A stretch of DNA of 64,000 nt from Notospermus geniculatus (GCA_002633025.1 NMRB01000459.1:304011-368010); one strand, 5' to 3'; positions 30,645 to 42,049 are shown, counted from the first letter of the stretch. A program made the numbers and translations. Notes: generated by a model from the letters alone, not told the origin.

Positions 30645-31976
30645 TTCGCCTTAACCGCTGCCTCCCCTGTCTTGACATCATGAACAGCAGCATTGGTCGC
30701 CGTCGGCATATCTGAAAATATGGAAGCGTATTTCTTAACGAGGTCTTTCATTTGTCTCTTCTCACCTGTAGTCAAATCATTATATATTAGCATTCTCCCA
30801 AGTTTCGGCCGGGGTGCGTGCAGGCAAATAATCTTCCATCTCTTCACCTAGCACGTAAGCCTGGGCATAAAAAGCCACTTGTTCCCTGGTTTTCCATTTA
30901 CGCAGTAGGTTGACATGGAAAATGCGCAACTTTTTCCTCTGACGACCAGTGTCAACCTCGTAATCAACGGGCGACACCTGCCGAACAATTGGAAATGGGC
31001 CCTGCCAGGTAGATTGCAACTTGCCGGTGCCTGCGGGAAGCATAACTAAAACTTCCTCCCCGATTTCATATTTCTTTCCACGTGCATTCTGGTCATAATA
31101 AGTTTTCTGTTTCTTCTGACTCTTCGCCAGATTCTCCTGTACTATATCTGCCATAGTGGCTAACCTGTCTCTTGCATTCAGTACATACTCGACCACATTT
31201 ACTTGGTCATCCATGGTTTCCCCGGTCCACGATTCCCTTAGAATTGCCAATGGCCCACGAACAGGACGTCCATAAAGCAATTCAAAAGGACTGAATCCTG
31301 TACTCACCTCGGGAACTTCTCTGTATGCAAACAGGAGATAAGGCAACATCTTATCCCACTCACTAGGTTCATCAGACACAAATTTCCTCAACATTGACTT
31401 TAGAGTTGAGTGAAATCTCTCCACCAAGCTATTGGCCTGGGGATGGTAACAGGAAGTCTGCATTTTCTTCACACCTAATCTAGAGAGCAATTCTGTCATC
31501 AATTCAGACATAAAATTCGTGCCCTGGTCACTAAGCAGCTCAGCAGGCAGGCCGTATCTGGAGAACATTTCAACCAACCCGTCGGCCACAGTGGCAGCCG
31601 TGGCATCCTTCAGCGGAATAGCTTCCGGGTACCTGGTTGCATAATCAACAAGGGTCAACAAAAACCTATTGCCACGTGCACTGCGATCAACAGGTCCGAC
31701 GATATCAATCGCTACCTTATGGAACGGTTTCCCAACGACAGGCACACTGATCAAAGGGGCTTTCTCAGAGGCCAATTTCCGTGCACATTTCTGACACCGA
31801 GGACATGTCACGCAAAAATTCCTGGCGTCCTTATGAACACCAGGCCAGAAGTAGTGCTCCAGAAGCCTGTCCTTTGTTTTGGCAATGCCCAGATGACCTG
31901 ACAAGGGAATATTATGCGCCAGTTCCAAAAGCCCGGTTTTATACTCCTGTGGTACCAGCAACTGATCGACATACAC
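30645..31976 (-). pseudogene. Ty3/gypsy retrotransposon fragment with integrase before reverse transcriptase (Gmr1-like)
   Basis: A 398-codon minus-strand frame (31976-30780) is a nearly complete integrase. It has an H2C2 zinc domain (HNIPLSGHLGI and CVTCPRCQKCA), catalytic D in VAIDIVGP, D in LLSDQGTNF and E in LVERFHSTLKSM, then a C-terminal GPF/Y-type module (WQGPFPIVRQVSPVDYEV). One base out of frame, directly downstream (about 30830-30645), comes NDLTTGEKRQMKDLVKKYAS, IFSDMPTATNAAVHDVKTGE. This is the region just ahead of reverse transcriptase in Ty3/gypsy pol. Normal Ty3/gypsy pol has RT before IN. The reverse order is established for the Gmr1-like group of deuterostomes. The RT is cut off by the repeat at 30420-30640 and the 5' side by a MITE at 31980. 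No LTRs were found. Confidence 0.85.
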
Positions 31977-31977
31977 T

Positions 31978-32300
31978 GTAAAATTTTTTTACAGTTTTAT
32001 TACAGAAAATACTGGCAGCAGCAGTTACCAGCATGTTCTGTAAATCTACATGACGTTCAGTACTGATGAACTGTGTATTGACAGTATCAGTAATATTACA
32101 GAACTGTAACAACAGAGTTCTGTATAATTACCGGTAGGCTACCGCAGTAATTTTACAGAAGACATTGAAATTAACAGAAACTACGGTACCCTACGTTTTC
32201 TGTTAATATACAGCTCTTCATGTAAATATACAGGGACCACTGGTAACTGCTGCTGCCAGTATTTTCTGTAAATTAACAAGTCGTGAAAGAGAATTTACAG
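31978..32300. mobile_element. MITE with 31-bp perfect inverted repeats
   Basis: TTACAGAAAATACTGGCAGC continues for 31 bases at 32000-32030 and is exactly inverted at 32241-32271. CTGTAAA words lie outside and inside the arms throughout. It interrupts the Ty3/gypsy fragment just upstream of the integrase start. Exact outer limits are uncertain. Confidence 0.75.
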
Positions 32301-32344
32301 GATGCACTGGTAATTAGGTCTTTCCACAGTAGGCTACATCCTGT

Positions 32345-32750
32345 CAATTAAATGGCAAACAGTGGACAACCTAAAAGCTGCACGTTGTTTGTGTTAGTAT
32401 ATTCTGTACATAACACACTTCAACATGACGTTGCCCATGAGTCACCACACTGTCACAGCAAAAACCGGAATAGACAACAAAAACAATTTACTCACAGGAA
32501 TGAATTAAACTGAAGATATTTTCTAGCTTATGAATTTAATTATTGCCTGAACCAACAACGGCAAAAATGCTGTAGAAAACCTATGTCCCCTTCAGCGACT
32601 TGGGGCACTTGACGTCAACTATGTCATTGACACACGAGAGATTGATACCTTCATGTAAACAATTGTATTAAAGACAATTGTTATGGTTTAACCCAAGACT
32701 GCTTTTTGTTCTTTAAGATTAATAGCAGCGGTAAAATTTACAAATGTGAT
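32345..32750. other. Non-coding stretch
   Basis: No gene, RNA or repeat recognised. Confidence 0.4.
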
Positions 32751-34870
32751 CTCGTAGGCTGGCTTGTAATTTTGTTATACTGATTACAAACAAGGAGGTA
32801 CGCCACCTTGGCCACAAAATTTTAACACATCCACTGAAAAACACTGCTCAAAACACTACTTTGTAACTAAACAATACCGTACGGTACCCTCTATGAGAGT
32901 GGTGGAAACGCATCACTAGTTATAAACAAGCAGAGGGTGATCCAAAATGGCACAAACAATCATCAAAAGATCTGTATCTCGTGTGTTATTTATGTGATGT
33001 GGCCATCCAGTTGCATTTGGCCTCTACGACACATCGGTGTAGGTGAAAGACACATCAATTCTGAGAGGTTTTTCATGCCAATGATGGATCACTCTGGTTT
33101 ACATTTTGAAGTTGCCACCAAGATGAGATCATATTTGAAGGGGCTTGAAACCTGTCACTTTGTTCTAGATCAGATATCAATTACATGTACTTGTACATGG
33201 TGCTTTTCAGAATGTCCAGTCATATTTGCAGTCATTTTACCTTGCAATGGAACCTAAACACAAATTGACCATTTACCGGTATTTGTGCATGTTGGTTAAC
33301 GGTCAGGTCTTTGCTGTGATGCAAGAGAATCATGCACACTTAACTGGCCCATTAGTGGTTTGTGGTTAGGTTTTATTGCAAGGTAAAATGAGTCCAAATA
33401 TGACCACACATTCTGAAAAGCACTATACAGTGTAGGGAGACAGACCTATCTTGGCCACAACACTCATGACACTTAAACACGTCTGGTGAAAACACCACTT
33501 CGCACTTCGTACGGTACATGTTACAGGGCTATTTGTACTTTGCGGAACGGAACGGAACGAAAACAATTTCCGGCACCGTGTTACAGGCACCCAAGTCTCT
33601 TTTCATCAGCTGATATAAGTGATTAACAAGCATGATCCACTGTCACAAACAACTGTCAGAATATCTACTAGTATGTCGTGTATTTTATGCACTATTGCTG
33701 CCCAGCTCATGCTTGGATGCCTTTGGCCTGTACATACAACACATAACATGGATGAAGTGGAAAACACATCAAATCTGACAGTGAATGTTGATGCCAATCA
33801 CACATCACTCTTTACTAGTTTACCCTCAAAGAGGCTGGGCAGGATTGAAGGGTTGTTAAAAGTTCAGCATTACTCTTAAACTACTGCTTCGATTTGCTTG
33901 AAACTTGCACAGATGATGCTTTTTGTACTGAGTAGTGATTAACAATTATGATGGCACAAAACAACTGCGTTGCTCTTTGCTAATTAAGGAGGCAATGCCT
34001 GATTTCAGAGGCCTAGAAAGACAAGGAATAGTCATTATTTCACCTGAGTCTATGTCAGGTAAACTGCTGAACAAGTTTGTGTGATAGAGTTTAATTGTTT
34101 TACCGTAATTGTTTTCTTAAAAAAAATGCGTTTTAGATTTTTGGGTCAAACGCCTAACCTCTGCCACTTCACGAAGGTTTTACAAAGGCATTCCAACCAA
34201 TGTGAAAACTGATCACAGGCCTGAAACCACTCACAATTCACCAGGAACGACTCAATCAAACTTGACTTCACATGAATTACCTTTGAGTTGGAATTGAAGT
34301 GTCCATTTTCAATGGGTCATTTTGGATGACATCACCAATGCCAGGTCTGTGGTCAGTTTCTGACTGGTTGAATGGTTTGTAAACCTTGCTCAACCAGAAT
34401 TGTAAAATACCATTTTCTTGTAAAATATAATTAAAATAATCATCAGATATGACACAAACTTGTTAGCATTTTATGTGACACAAGCCCAGGTGAAATTCTG
34501 CGGTAAAATAATGACTCTTTCTCGTCTTTCTCGGCCTCCTAAATCTGGCATTGTCTCCCTAATTTAATTATTTACCGGTAAGTGCTAAGCAATTGTTTTT
34601 GTGTCGTCGTTATTGTTGTTAATCATTCAGTACAAGGCATCATCTGTGCAAGTTCCAGGCAGATCGAAAGAGTAGTTACAGAGTTATGCCGAACTTTTGA
34701 CAACCCTTGATTTCTGCCCAGCCCCTTTGCAGCCACTTTAGATACCGGTATCTCATCTCAATGGTCAGCTAGTCGCTTTGTTTCATGATCACATATCAAG
34801 TACACGTACAAAAAAAGGAGATAGGCCTACCTTGGCCACTACACTTCATGTCTGGTGAAAACACCAATTC
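32750..34870. repeat. Mosaic of diverged direct and inverted repeats
   Basis: Segment 33199-33263 (GTGCTTTTCAGAATGT to ACCTAAACAC) is inverted at 33354-33426. Segment 33830-34080 (GGCTGGGCAGGATTGAAGG, CAGATGATGC, GAGGCAATGCC, TCACCTG) is inverted at 34440-34740. In direct order, 32925-33060 resembles 33607-33800, and GTCTGGTGAAAACACCA recurs at 33480 and 34850. The pattern suggests a palindromic element duplicated and rearranged. No coding sequence. Confidence 0.65.
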
Positions 34871-34949
34871 AGACTAGGTACACTCTATCCATAAATAATC
34901 TAAACTAAGGAAACCGTTTACTCCAGTCCCATGCGTCTGTCTCAATTAT

Positions 34950-35038
34950 GCTTTAAGCTAATGGTACCATTAACTCAATGCATTTTCCATTTGATTAAAG
35001 GTACCATTAGCTTAAAGTCACTTTATGAAACAGGCCCT
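34950..35038. mobile_element. Partial copy of the TTTCATAAAGTGACTTTAAG foldback
   Basis: Same family as 16873-16963: the right end ATTAGCTTAAAGTCACTTTA with TGAAACAGGCCC is intact, and the left end is truncated at AAGCTAATGGTACC. Confidence 0.7.
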
Positions 35039-35060
35039 GGTGAAGAGTGAGTGGACAAAA

Positions 35061-35243
35061 TTATTATGAATTTTGGTGCATATTATAACGGTTGGAAACA
35101 TCACTAAAGAATGTGGACAGAATTTGAAAGCGCTCTGGTGGAGTGTGAAGCTTCACACTCCACCAGAGGGCTTTCAAATTCTTGACCCACATTTTTTTAG
35201 TGATGTTTCCAACCGTTATAACATGTATCAGAATTCATAATGA
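35061..35243. mobile_element. Foldback element, about 90-bp arms
   Basis: Nearly perfect palindrome centred on GTGTGAAGCTTCACAC. The arms include ACGGTTGGAAACATCACTAA and its complement, and end in TTATTATGAATT and AATTCATAATGAA. Confidence 0.85.
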
Positions 35244-35671
35244 ATGCTAACGCTGATTTATTTTAGTTAATACATACATCCATGATTATTAAGATATGAG
35301 TTCGCCGACCCCACTTGAGAACAAAATGAGGACAAGGCCAATCATAACTGAGACAGACACATGGAACTGGGGACGCATAGAACCCGGGACGCATAGAACC
35401 CGGGACACATAGGGATGACCCCCACTAGATGACAAAAGTCGAAGTTAGTCGAAGCTATGGTCAGTTCGACTACACTTGATCTGGCGACATGTTGAAATAC
35501 TCCGCAAAAGTGTCAGAAGAGATTAACATTTATGGAACGTTTTCACAAAAAAAGTATTTTGGAACGGATAATTGTAGTGACTAATTTCAAAGTTTGTCAT
35601 TCAGTGTATTTTTATGCAGGCCTTTACTCATGAAGAATAAATACCTTAGAGAAAGTCAAAATTAAAAAAAA

Positions 35672-36117
35672 NNNNNNNNNNNNNNNNNNNNNNNNNNNNN
35701 NNNNNNNNNNNNNNNNNNNNNNNNNNNNNNNNNNNNNNNNNNNNNNNNNNNNNNNNNNNNNNNNNNNNNNNNNNNNNNNNNNNNNNNNNNNNNNNNNNNN
35801 NNNNNNNNNNNNNNNNNNNNNNNNNNNNNNNNNNNNNNNNNNNNNNNNNNNNNNNNNNNNNNNNNNNNNNNNNNNNNNNNNNNNNNNNNNNNNNNNNNNN
35901 NNNNNNNNNNNNNNNNNNNNNNNNNNNNNNNNNNNNNNNNNNNNNNNNNNNNNNNNNNNNNNNNNNNNNNNNNNNNNNNNNNNNNNNNNNNNNNNNNNNN
36001 NNNNNNNNNNNNNNNNNNNNNNNNNNNNNNNNNNNNNNNNNNNNNNNNNNNNNNNNNNNNNNNNNNNNNNNNNNNNNNNNNNNNNNNNNNNNNNNNNNNN
36101 NNNNNNNNNNNNNNNNN
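35672..36117. other. Assembly gap (N)
   Basis: About 446 undetermined bases. Confidence 0.99.
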
Positions 36118-36480
36118 TGTGGGTATCACTTACCGCGTTCTCCCCCTAAACGCTCAGGGGCTCCCGACCTGCCCTGAGCTGCCGGAGAAAACCGAAGCCG
36201 CGGGGAGCGTTTAGGAGAGTGAATGCGGTCCTGACTCCCATGATCTCCTGATCTCAGGAGCCCCTGAGATCACGGGAATCACGACATGTTTCGCGACTTT
36301 TAGTTTCCCGTCAGAATCCCGACTTCTAGGGGTCGAAAAATGCCTTGCTGGTAGGCCAATTACTCTGCAACCAAATAAGATATTGGCCTGATATTTTTAG
36401 GACACCGAGGGCTCCCCTTTACCTTGGGGTACCACAAATTTCAAAGCCCTGGGGTTCCCGAGGTGAAATCTGCACCGTGT
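36118..36480. other. Non-coding stretch with a small inverted repeat
   Basis: CTCCCCCTAAACGCTC near 36138 is inverted as GGGGAGCGTTTAGGAGA near 36198. Nothing else recognised. Confidence 0.4.
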
Positions 36481-36489
36481 TGAAAGAGG

Positions 36490-36743
36490 TCATGTTTCAA
36501 GCAATATCTGTCTACTGTTCACTGACGCTCGGTAACCAATTTCAGTTCGGCGAACCCAGTTAACTGACATTTGGTAACCAACTTTCAGTTTGGCGAACGT
36601 TCGTCATCTGTTAAATGACAACGGTAGCCGTTTTCAGTTTGACGAACGTTCGTTAAATGACATGCGGTGGCTACCTATAGTTTGGCGAATGGCTACCGAA
36701 TGTCAGTTAAGAACTGGACGAATGGTAGAGAATGGTTACCGTG
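36490..36743. repeat. Degenerate tandem array at the left flank of the EnSpm element
   Basis: Four imperfect units of about 55-60 bp contain GGTAACCAA or GGTAGCC, CAGTTTGGCGAACG and a TTAAATGACA or CAGTTAACTGACA word. A similar piece, GGCTACCGATGTCAGTTAG, is found just right of the element at 60838, so the transposon seems to sit inside this array. Confidence 0.65.
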
Positions 36744-37230
36744 CACTCTAAAAATTAAAGAGTGAGAAATTAACTCTTTGCAAGTGTTGACGGGATTTAA
36801 CTCTTAAAGAGTCGATAAAGAGTATTAGCTACTCTTCAAGTGTTTGGATGCTAAACCTTTTAGAAATACCAAGTGTTGTGTTCAACTCGTTTAAAGTGTT
36901 CAACATATTCTGAAGCTAAGACGGGTCTAAAGAGTTAGAGATGAATTCTCTAAAGTGTTGACGGGAATGAAACTCTTAAAGAGTCAATAGAGAGCTTTTG
37001 AAACTCTTGTACCTAGTTAGATCGTAACCTTTTAGAAGGTACCCGGTTGTGTTCAACTGGTGTAGGCCTAAGTGTTAAAAATTAGAGAGTTACAAATGAA
37101 CGCTAGCAACTCTTAAAAAGAGTCGACAAAGAATTTTTGCAAACTCTTCAGTGTTGACTGCTGAACCTTTTATACATATAGGCCTAGGCTACTCGGTGTG
37201 TTAACTCGTTTATATTGTTATTCCCGTGCC
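36744..37230 (+). repeat. Left TIR and subterminal repeats of the EnSpm element
   Basis: Terminus CACTCTAAAAA, then two to three diverged units of about 200 bp. Each contains GTGTTGACGGGA, AACTCTTAAAGAGTC and CTAAACCTTTTAGAA, as expected for transposase-binding subterminal arrays of CACTA elements. Confidence 0.75.
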
Positions 37231-37251
37231 AAAAGAAAGTGGGAAGAGAGT

Positions 37252-37720
37252 ATGGCAAGCCGTTTGTTCATTTAATCAAATAAACCAGATATTTTAATCT
37301 GCTTTATAATAAAAACTCGGTTTATTTCACTCCATTGCAAATAATCTTGGTTTATTTGTAAAAATATTTTTTTAGCCAACTGTTCATTTATTCAAAAAAT
37401 CCAAGTGTTCTTAACGTTAGTTTTTTAACCTGAATTGAAAAAACCAATTTAAAAAAACAGCGTTTTTAAAAATTAATTTCTTTTTTTAAAACGAAACCTA
37501 TTTTTTAAAAAAAGTTGGTTTAATATTTTGATACAACTCGCTATTTGTCCAATAAAACGAAAAAACAGTTGTTTTGCAAGCCGTTTGTTCATTTAATCAA
37601 ATAAATCAATTTTTTTAAATATTAGTTTTTTTTATACATTGTTTTTTTCAACAGGTTTAAAAAAAACTTGGTTTTTTTAAAAACTATTTTTATAAAAGTA
37701 CTTTCCTAGCCAATAATTAT
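37252..37720. repeat. AT-rich repeat with duplicated terminus GGCAAGCCGTTTGTTCATTT
   Basis: TGGCAAGCCGTTTGTTCATT with TAATCAAATAAA occurs at 37252 and again at 37575. The same word, as GGCAAGCGGTTTGTCCATTT, begins the foldback at 56938. The intervening DNA is T/A-rich with TTGGTTTATTT words. Confidence 0.55.
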
Positions 37721-37879
37721 AGATTATGAAGCCTTGGCCGGGGCCTTTGGCCTAATTCCCTTGCCGGCGGCAATTTTCCCGCGCTCGAAGCCAATGAACG
37801 GGCATTTTAATACATGAAAGAGTTAATAAACACGGATCCACTCTTCAACGGGTCGTAAGTGGCGCCACACGCGCGTGTC

Positions 37880-38003
37880 ACCAAGGTGACCGAGCATCAT
37901 GGGATAGCGTCATCTTCTTTCCGATTTCACGGCACGATCAATGCCGGCCTTCGATTTCCAAGTTCACCGACGTTATAAACTTGCAAGAAATTATTCCCGA
38001 GAG
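37880..38003 (+). promoter_or_regulatory. Candidate promoter region and non-coding first exon of the EnSpm transcript
   Basis: A GC-richer patch ends in CCGAGAG followed by GTAAGA, a strong donor at 38003/38004. The next compatible acceptor on this strand, TCTATCTTCCAG, is at 42042, eight bases before the ATG of the first ORF. A 5' untranslated exon here spliced over a 4-kb repeat-filled intron would explain both sites. No TATA box is evident. Inference from splice sites only. Confidence 0.35.
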
Positions 38004-38317
38004 GTAAGAACTGAAATATATATCAATGAATGCATATAGATTTAAGTGACACTAGTTTTTGCCTACGCTGTGTCTCGGCAAGCCGGATTTTGGCGGATCG
38101 ATTCGAAGCGATCACGGTCACCCCCCCCAGGCAGCCCCATCACATCACCGTGCATTGGTTGCATGTGATTGTGCATGCGTGACGCCCCATGCCATGCAGC
38201 GCAGCAGCGTGAGCATCAGACATGCAGAGCATGGCAGGCAGGCGCATGGCAGGCAGGGAGGGGGCATTGAGCACACATTGTCACTGCACGTCATGTGGGC
38301 ATGGTGAGTGCTCGCAT

Positions 38318-39135
38318 CTAGGCCTAGCCTATCTTATGATGTTGTTTAGGCCTATTGCAGTGTGCCAGTAGCCTAGGCCTAGTAGCTACTAGGCCTATAC
38401 CGGTACGGTAGGCCTAGGCCTAGGCCTATAGGCCTAGGCTACTAGGCTAGGCATGGTAGGCCTATGGTAGGCCTAGGGCCTAGGCCTACAGTTCATTCCA
38501 CTTCCCAGTGCCGCGAGGTAGGTTTATCAACGATAGTTCCGCAACGGCTTGGTCAAATTTGACGAAACATCCGCCAATCGACTTGTCTTTGTTGCCGGTA
38601 TCTTTGTGCTATCATCATTTTTCGCGTAGGCCTAAGGCTGACATAACGGATCCCTTTCTCAAAACCCAGTTCATTTCGCCATGGTGTTCGGTGCAGTTTA
38701 CACGTGCGCAATGCATTGCGTCATTTCAAAATGGCCGCCATTTCGGCCGTCAACACAGACTGTGATTTGTGAAGAAACTTTTTCCTGTCACGTTTTGTGG
38801 GAAAATGACAGTGATGATGGCTGTAGGCCTTGCGCCAAAAAAAATCGATTGATGTATGGTATGTCAAATTTGGCCCAGCCATTGCACTTGCAGAGCTATC
38901 GTTGATAAACCTCGCGCCACTCAGAACTGGAATGGAGAGTAGTAGGCCCCTATATAGGCCTAGGCCTAGGGGCCTAGCCCTAGCCTAGGCCTTCGGCACT
39001 GCCAAGACAAGTGCATGCAGCACAATGCACAGGCATCCAAGTAGCGTAGGCCCGATAGGCCTAGCCTATTGCCTGGAGGTGGCCTAGGTCTACGCCCACA
39101 CACGGTATGCCTACCGGTAAGCCTAGTGCATGCAG
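38318..39135. repeat. TAGGCCTA-rich palindromic word clusters
   Basis: Dense runs of TAGGCCTA, CCTAGGCC and GGCCTAGGCCTA lie on both sides (38318-38490 and 38940-39120) of the TIR element at 38494-38934. The word is common across the window. Confidence 0.7.
38494..38934. mobile_element. TIR element with GGTTTATCAACGATAG ends
   Basis: The left end CATTCCACTTCCCAGTGCCG with AGGTAGGTTTATCAACGATAG is inverted at the right as CTATCGTTGATAAACCTCGC with CTGGAATG. It lies within the TAGGCCTA clusters. No protein recognised. Confidence 0.75.
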
Positions 39136-39146
39136 AGATGCAGCGG

Positions 39147-39624
39147 TCATGCTAATTACCGTCCACCACCGTCTTCCACCGTCCACCACCCTTTTTGTAC
39201 TGTTATTGTACAGTCTTCCACCTCAATATTTATTTAAAACATCTTTTATTTATCTTTCTCTCAAAAAATAATGTAAACCGCATCAGAATCGCTGAGAATA
39301 TCACAGAATTTTTTTTTTTTTTCATCGTCCACCACCACGATTCGTCAGTCAGCGCCACCATCGGGTGGCGAGTTCAAGAACTACATTGCCATCAAACCTG
39401 GTTCCATGGGCGTCCGAGGGTGGCGCTGATTGACGAATCGCGGGTGGTGGACGATGACAAAAAACAGAATATTCTCAGCGATTCTGATGCGGTTTACATT
39501 ATTTTTTGAGAGAAAGATAAAGAAAAGATGTTTTAAATAAATATTGAGGTGGAAGACTGTACAATAACAGTACAAAAAGGGTGGTGGACGGTGGAAGACG
39601 GTGGTGGACGGTAATTAGCATGAC
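39147..39624. mobile_element. 478-bp near-perfect foldback element
   Basis: The outer arms TCATGCTAATTACCGTCCAC and complement extend inward for about 200 bp, through CACCACCCTTTTTGTACTG, TTTAAAACATCTTT and GATTCGTCA. The loop lies around 39370-39420. Identical small frames on both strands (each starting MYCYCTVFHLN) are mirror artefacts of the palindrome. Confidence 0.9.
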
Positions 39625-39725
39625 CCGAGATGCAGGGCTAGGCCTAGGCCTACTGTACGTACATTTATGTAGACCTAGGCCTTGCCCCCCCCACTCTTAT
39701 CATGCATGCATGCTACATGTAGGCC

Positions 39726-40034
39726 CAGGGTTTCCGCCAGGATTGTCAAGGGGGGGGGGGGAGAATCGAAAAAAAAATTTTTTCAAAATTTTTTTGGGTT
39801 TTTTTGGTTAAAAGTGGCCTCCAGAGTCATTTTTTACACTCCAAAATGCAAAATTAGTCTTCCTTCTGCATGAAAATTGCATTTGAAATGTCACAAATTA
39901 AAGAAAAACACTACTGAAGTGAAAATAGTGATATTTGAAAAAGGTTAGTCTGCAAACTTGAGGGCGATATCCCCTCCTTGAAATTTTTGAGGAGGGGATT
40001 CATCCCCCCATCCCCCCCTCTGGCGGAAACACTG
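39726..40034. mobile_element. hAT-like MITE with CAGGGTTTCCGCCAG ends
   Basis: CAGGGTTTCCGCCAG (39726) and CTGGCGGAAACACTG (ending 40034) are inverted termini of hAT type (CAGxG). Next to the ends lie a G homopolymer on the left and CCCCCC on the right. No convincing 8-bp duplication (TGTAGGCC against AACTGAAC). Confidence 0.6.
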
Positions 40035-40211
40035 AACTGAACCGGTATAGTCCTCCTAGGTCTATACAAGGCCTACCTAAGCTACATGTAGGGTAGGCTA
40101 GGCCTGCTAAACTAGCCTCAATTGTAAGTAGGGCCTGCCAGCAGTACCTACTACTAGGCCGAGGCCTACCGACCGGTAAGGCTAAGGTGATGAAGGCCAC
40201 CTAAAAAATAA

Positions 40212-40397
40212 AATAGATTCTCGTCCTTTTTTTCAAGATGATTGATGGCATTTGGCAGGGGTGTGTTTTTTTTAGTTTTTTTTGTGGACTTATTTGGGCT
40301 TTTGTTTGAAATGTTGGAGTGTTGTTTAATGGAGAAAGAAAAATGAAAATGAGGCAAGGCAGAAAATTTTGGCAAGGGCGGCGGACGAGAATCTAAT
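40212..40397. mobile_element. Small TIR element, TAGATTCTCGTCC ends
   Basis: TAGATTCTCGTCC and GGACGAGAATCTA are exact inverse ends of a 186-bp T/G-rich insert lying directly beside the AGCTCAC repeat at 40398. Confidence 0.55.
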
Positions 40398-40640
40398 TTT
40401 TTAGCTCACACGTGAGCTTTTGTCGTGGTGCAGCGTCCGTTGTCCGTCGTGTATTAGAGGGGTACCTTCAAAAATACTTAGTTTCGGCCCGTTTGGACAT
40501 CCAATATTGCCACCAGGTGGCGTAACCTGAAAATCATCCAAGTGCTACAACTCAGGAACTGCTTGAACCAGAGTGGTAACTTGAAATTTCCCTCTAGATG
40601 ACCTTTACAAGCACGTCAAACCCTGGGTATCATGCCTTTT
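40398..40640 (+). repeat. AGCTCAC-headed dispersed repeat, copy 3
   Basis: TTTTTTAGCTCACACGTGAG and GTCCGTTGTCCGTCG are followed, after an internal deletion relative to copy 1, by TTAGAGGGGTACCTTC, TTTCGGCCCG and CCACCAGGTGGCGTAACCTG. Confidence 0.75.
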
Positions 40641-41229
40641 TTTTTCTTTTTTTCTTACAGCTTACAGGTGCCCCATCAGACTAAGCTACATGTACATGTA
40701 AATTTAATAATAATAAAGATTTGTGGTTCTCCTTCTTTTTTCCAGGCTCACAAGTGCCCAAATTATCAGTATTGTACTCTCATTGGTCAAATTGTACTTC
40801 ACATTAAAGATTCTTCTTTTAATCTTCAGGTTTACTTGAGAAAGATATTCCATTTATTTAGGCCCCTACAGTGCGGCACTTTCGCAACAAAGTTCACTCA
40901 GTAAAAACCTTCTGGTTTCCCCCCTTGCATTGCATTTTTTAGCTTCGCCAACTGCGAGTTGGTGTTAAGCAGATGACACATCGATCAGAACGCAACTCCG
41001 CGGGTGGGGGGTGGGGGTTATGTGGCCTCAAACCAACTTCCGCTGAATAATGCCAGCGGCCTGCCGGTACGGTATGCCTACTACCACTGATTGTCAATAC
41101 AAGCAATATTTTTTACCGTAAACCACAGAATAAATGTTCAATACTGTTGTTACATAGCAAAATAAATGTAGTTTGACCATCATTTTTGTTACCGTACTTG
41201 TTGTCAGTTCTGTAAATTCGGGTGAAAAG

Positions 41230-41579
41230 TAGGCACGGATTGAGACTGTCAGATTTTGTTAATCATAATAAATTAAAAAAGGTCTTAATTTCATATCTAG
41301 GCAGTTGTAAAAGAAGTTGGCAGGAGATGCCAGGAAATCGCATCTCTAGGCTTCTAAAAATCAAAATTTTTATGGGGGAGGGCATCCAGACCCCCCACCC
41401 AAGTACCTGCCTTCTTGGCCATGTTGATCCCTGTCATTTTTCCCTCACGGAAACCCTGTCAGTGGTCTGTCCAGGTGCTTCATTTAGAAGAAAATTGGTC
41501 TTAAATTTTGCCGATACTCGGTCTTAAAAAGTCTTAAAAGGTCTTAAATTTGGTGCTCCATAAGCTGCACACACCCTGT
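41230..41579 (-). mobile_element. hAT-like non-autonomous fragment
   Basis: On the minus strand it starts CAGGGTGTGTGCAGCTTATG (from 41579). It contains repeated TCTTAAAAGGTCTTAAA words, an internal CACGGAAACCCTG terminus-like word near 41452, and the GCCAGGAAATCGCAT repeat near 41323. The other end is not defined. Confidence 0.4.
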
Positions 41580-42042
41580 GTACATATCGACGACGTCATT
41601 GACGTCCCAAGTTGGTTTTGTAAAATTTTCAAGTCAAACTTTTAGGTTTCCTAAGCGAGTATTCCGTTCAGCAGTTATAGATTCCCAAGTAATTATTACC
41701 ATCATGATCCCAAGGTGCTAAGCTTTCCGCTGGTATGTTAATTAGTGGGAATGACGAGGGACCTAGTGACAGTAAAAAAGGGCATGCCTGGTCACATTCT
41801 CGTAAACGTTGGTCCCAATTAAAAGCATGGATCTATAGTAGTTTGCCGCTTCGATGATTGAAGTGGGTACTTTCCTACCGCCAGAGTCCACTACGAGTTA
41901 GCGGTCCACTTGTTTTAACCCCTTAACCCTACCATATGATGCTATGCCTCAATGTCAGACCACGAAAACCTACTACTTTGATCAAAAAGATGCACCTTCT
42001 CAACATTTATACACTTATTTTGTGATTGACTCTATCTTCCAG
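41580..42042 (+). other. Presumed intron end upstream of the EnSpm ORFs
   Basis: No gene. The segment ends in the acceptor TCTATCTTCCAG at 42042, suggesting that it is the 3' end of the intron that follows the candidate first exon at 38003. Confidence 0.4.
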
Positions 42043-42049
42043 AAACTTA

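Noticed and set aside
39195-39575. Two hydrophobic proteins on opposite strands with the same N-terminus
   Set aside because: They are mirror images caused by the palindrome at 39147-39624.
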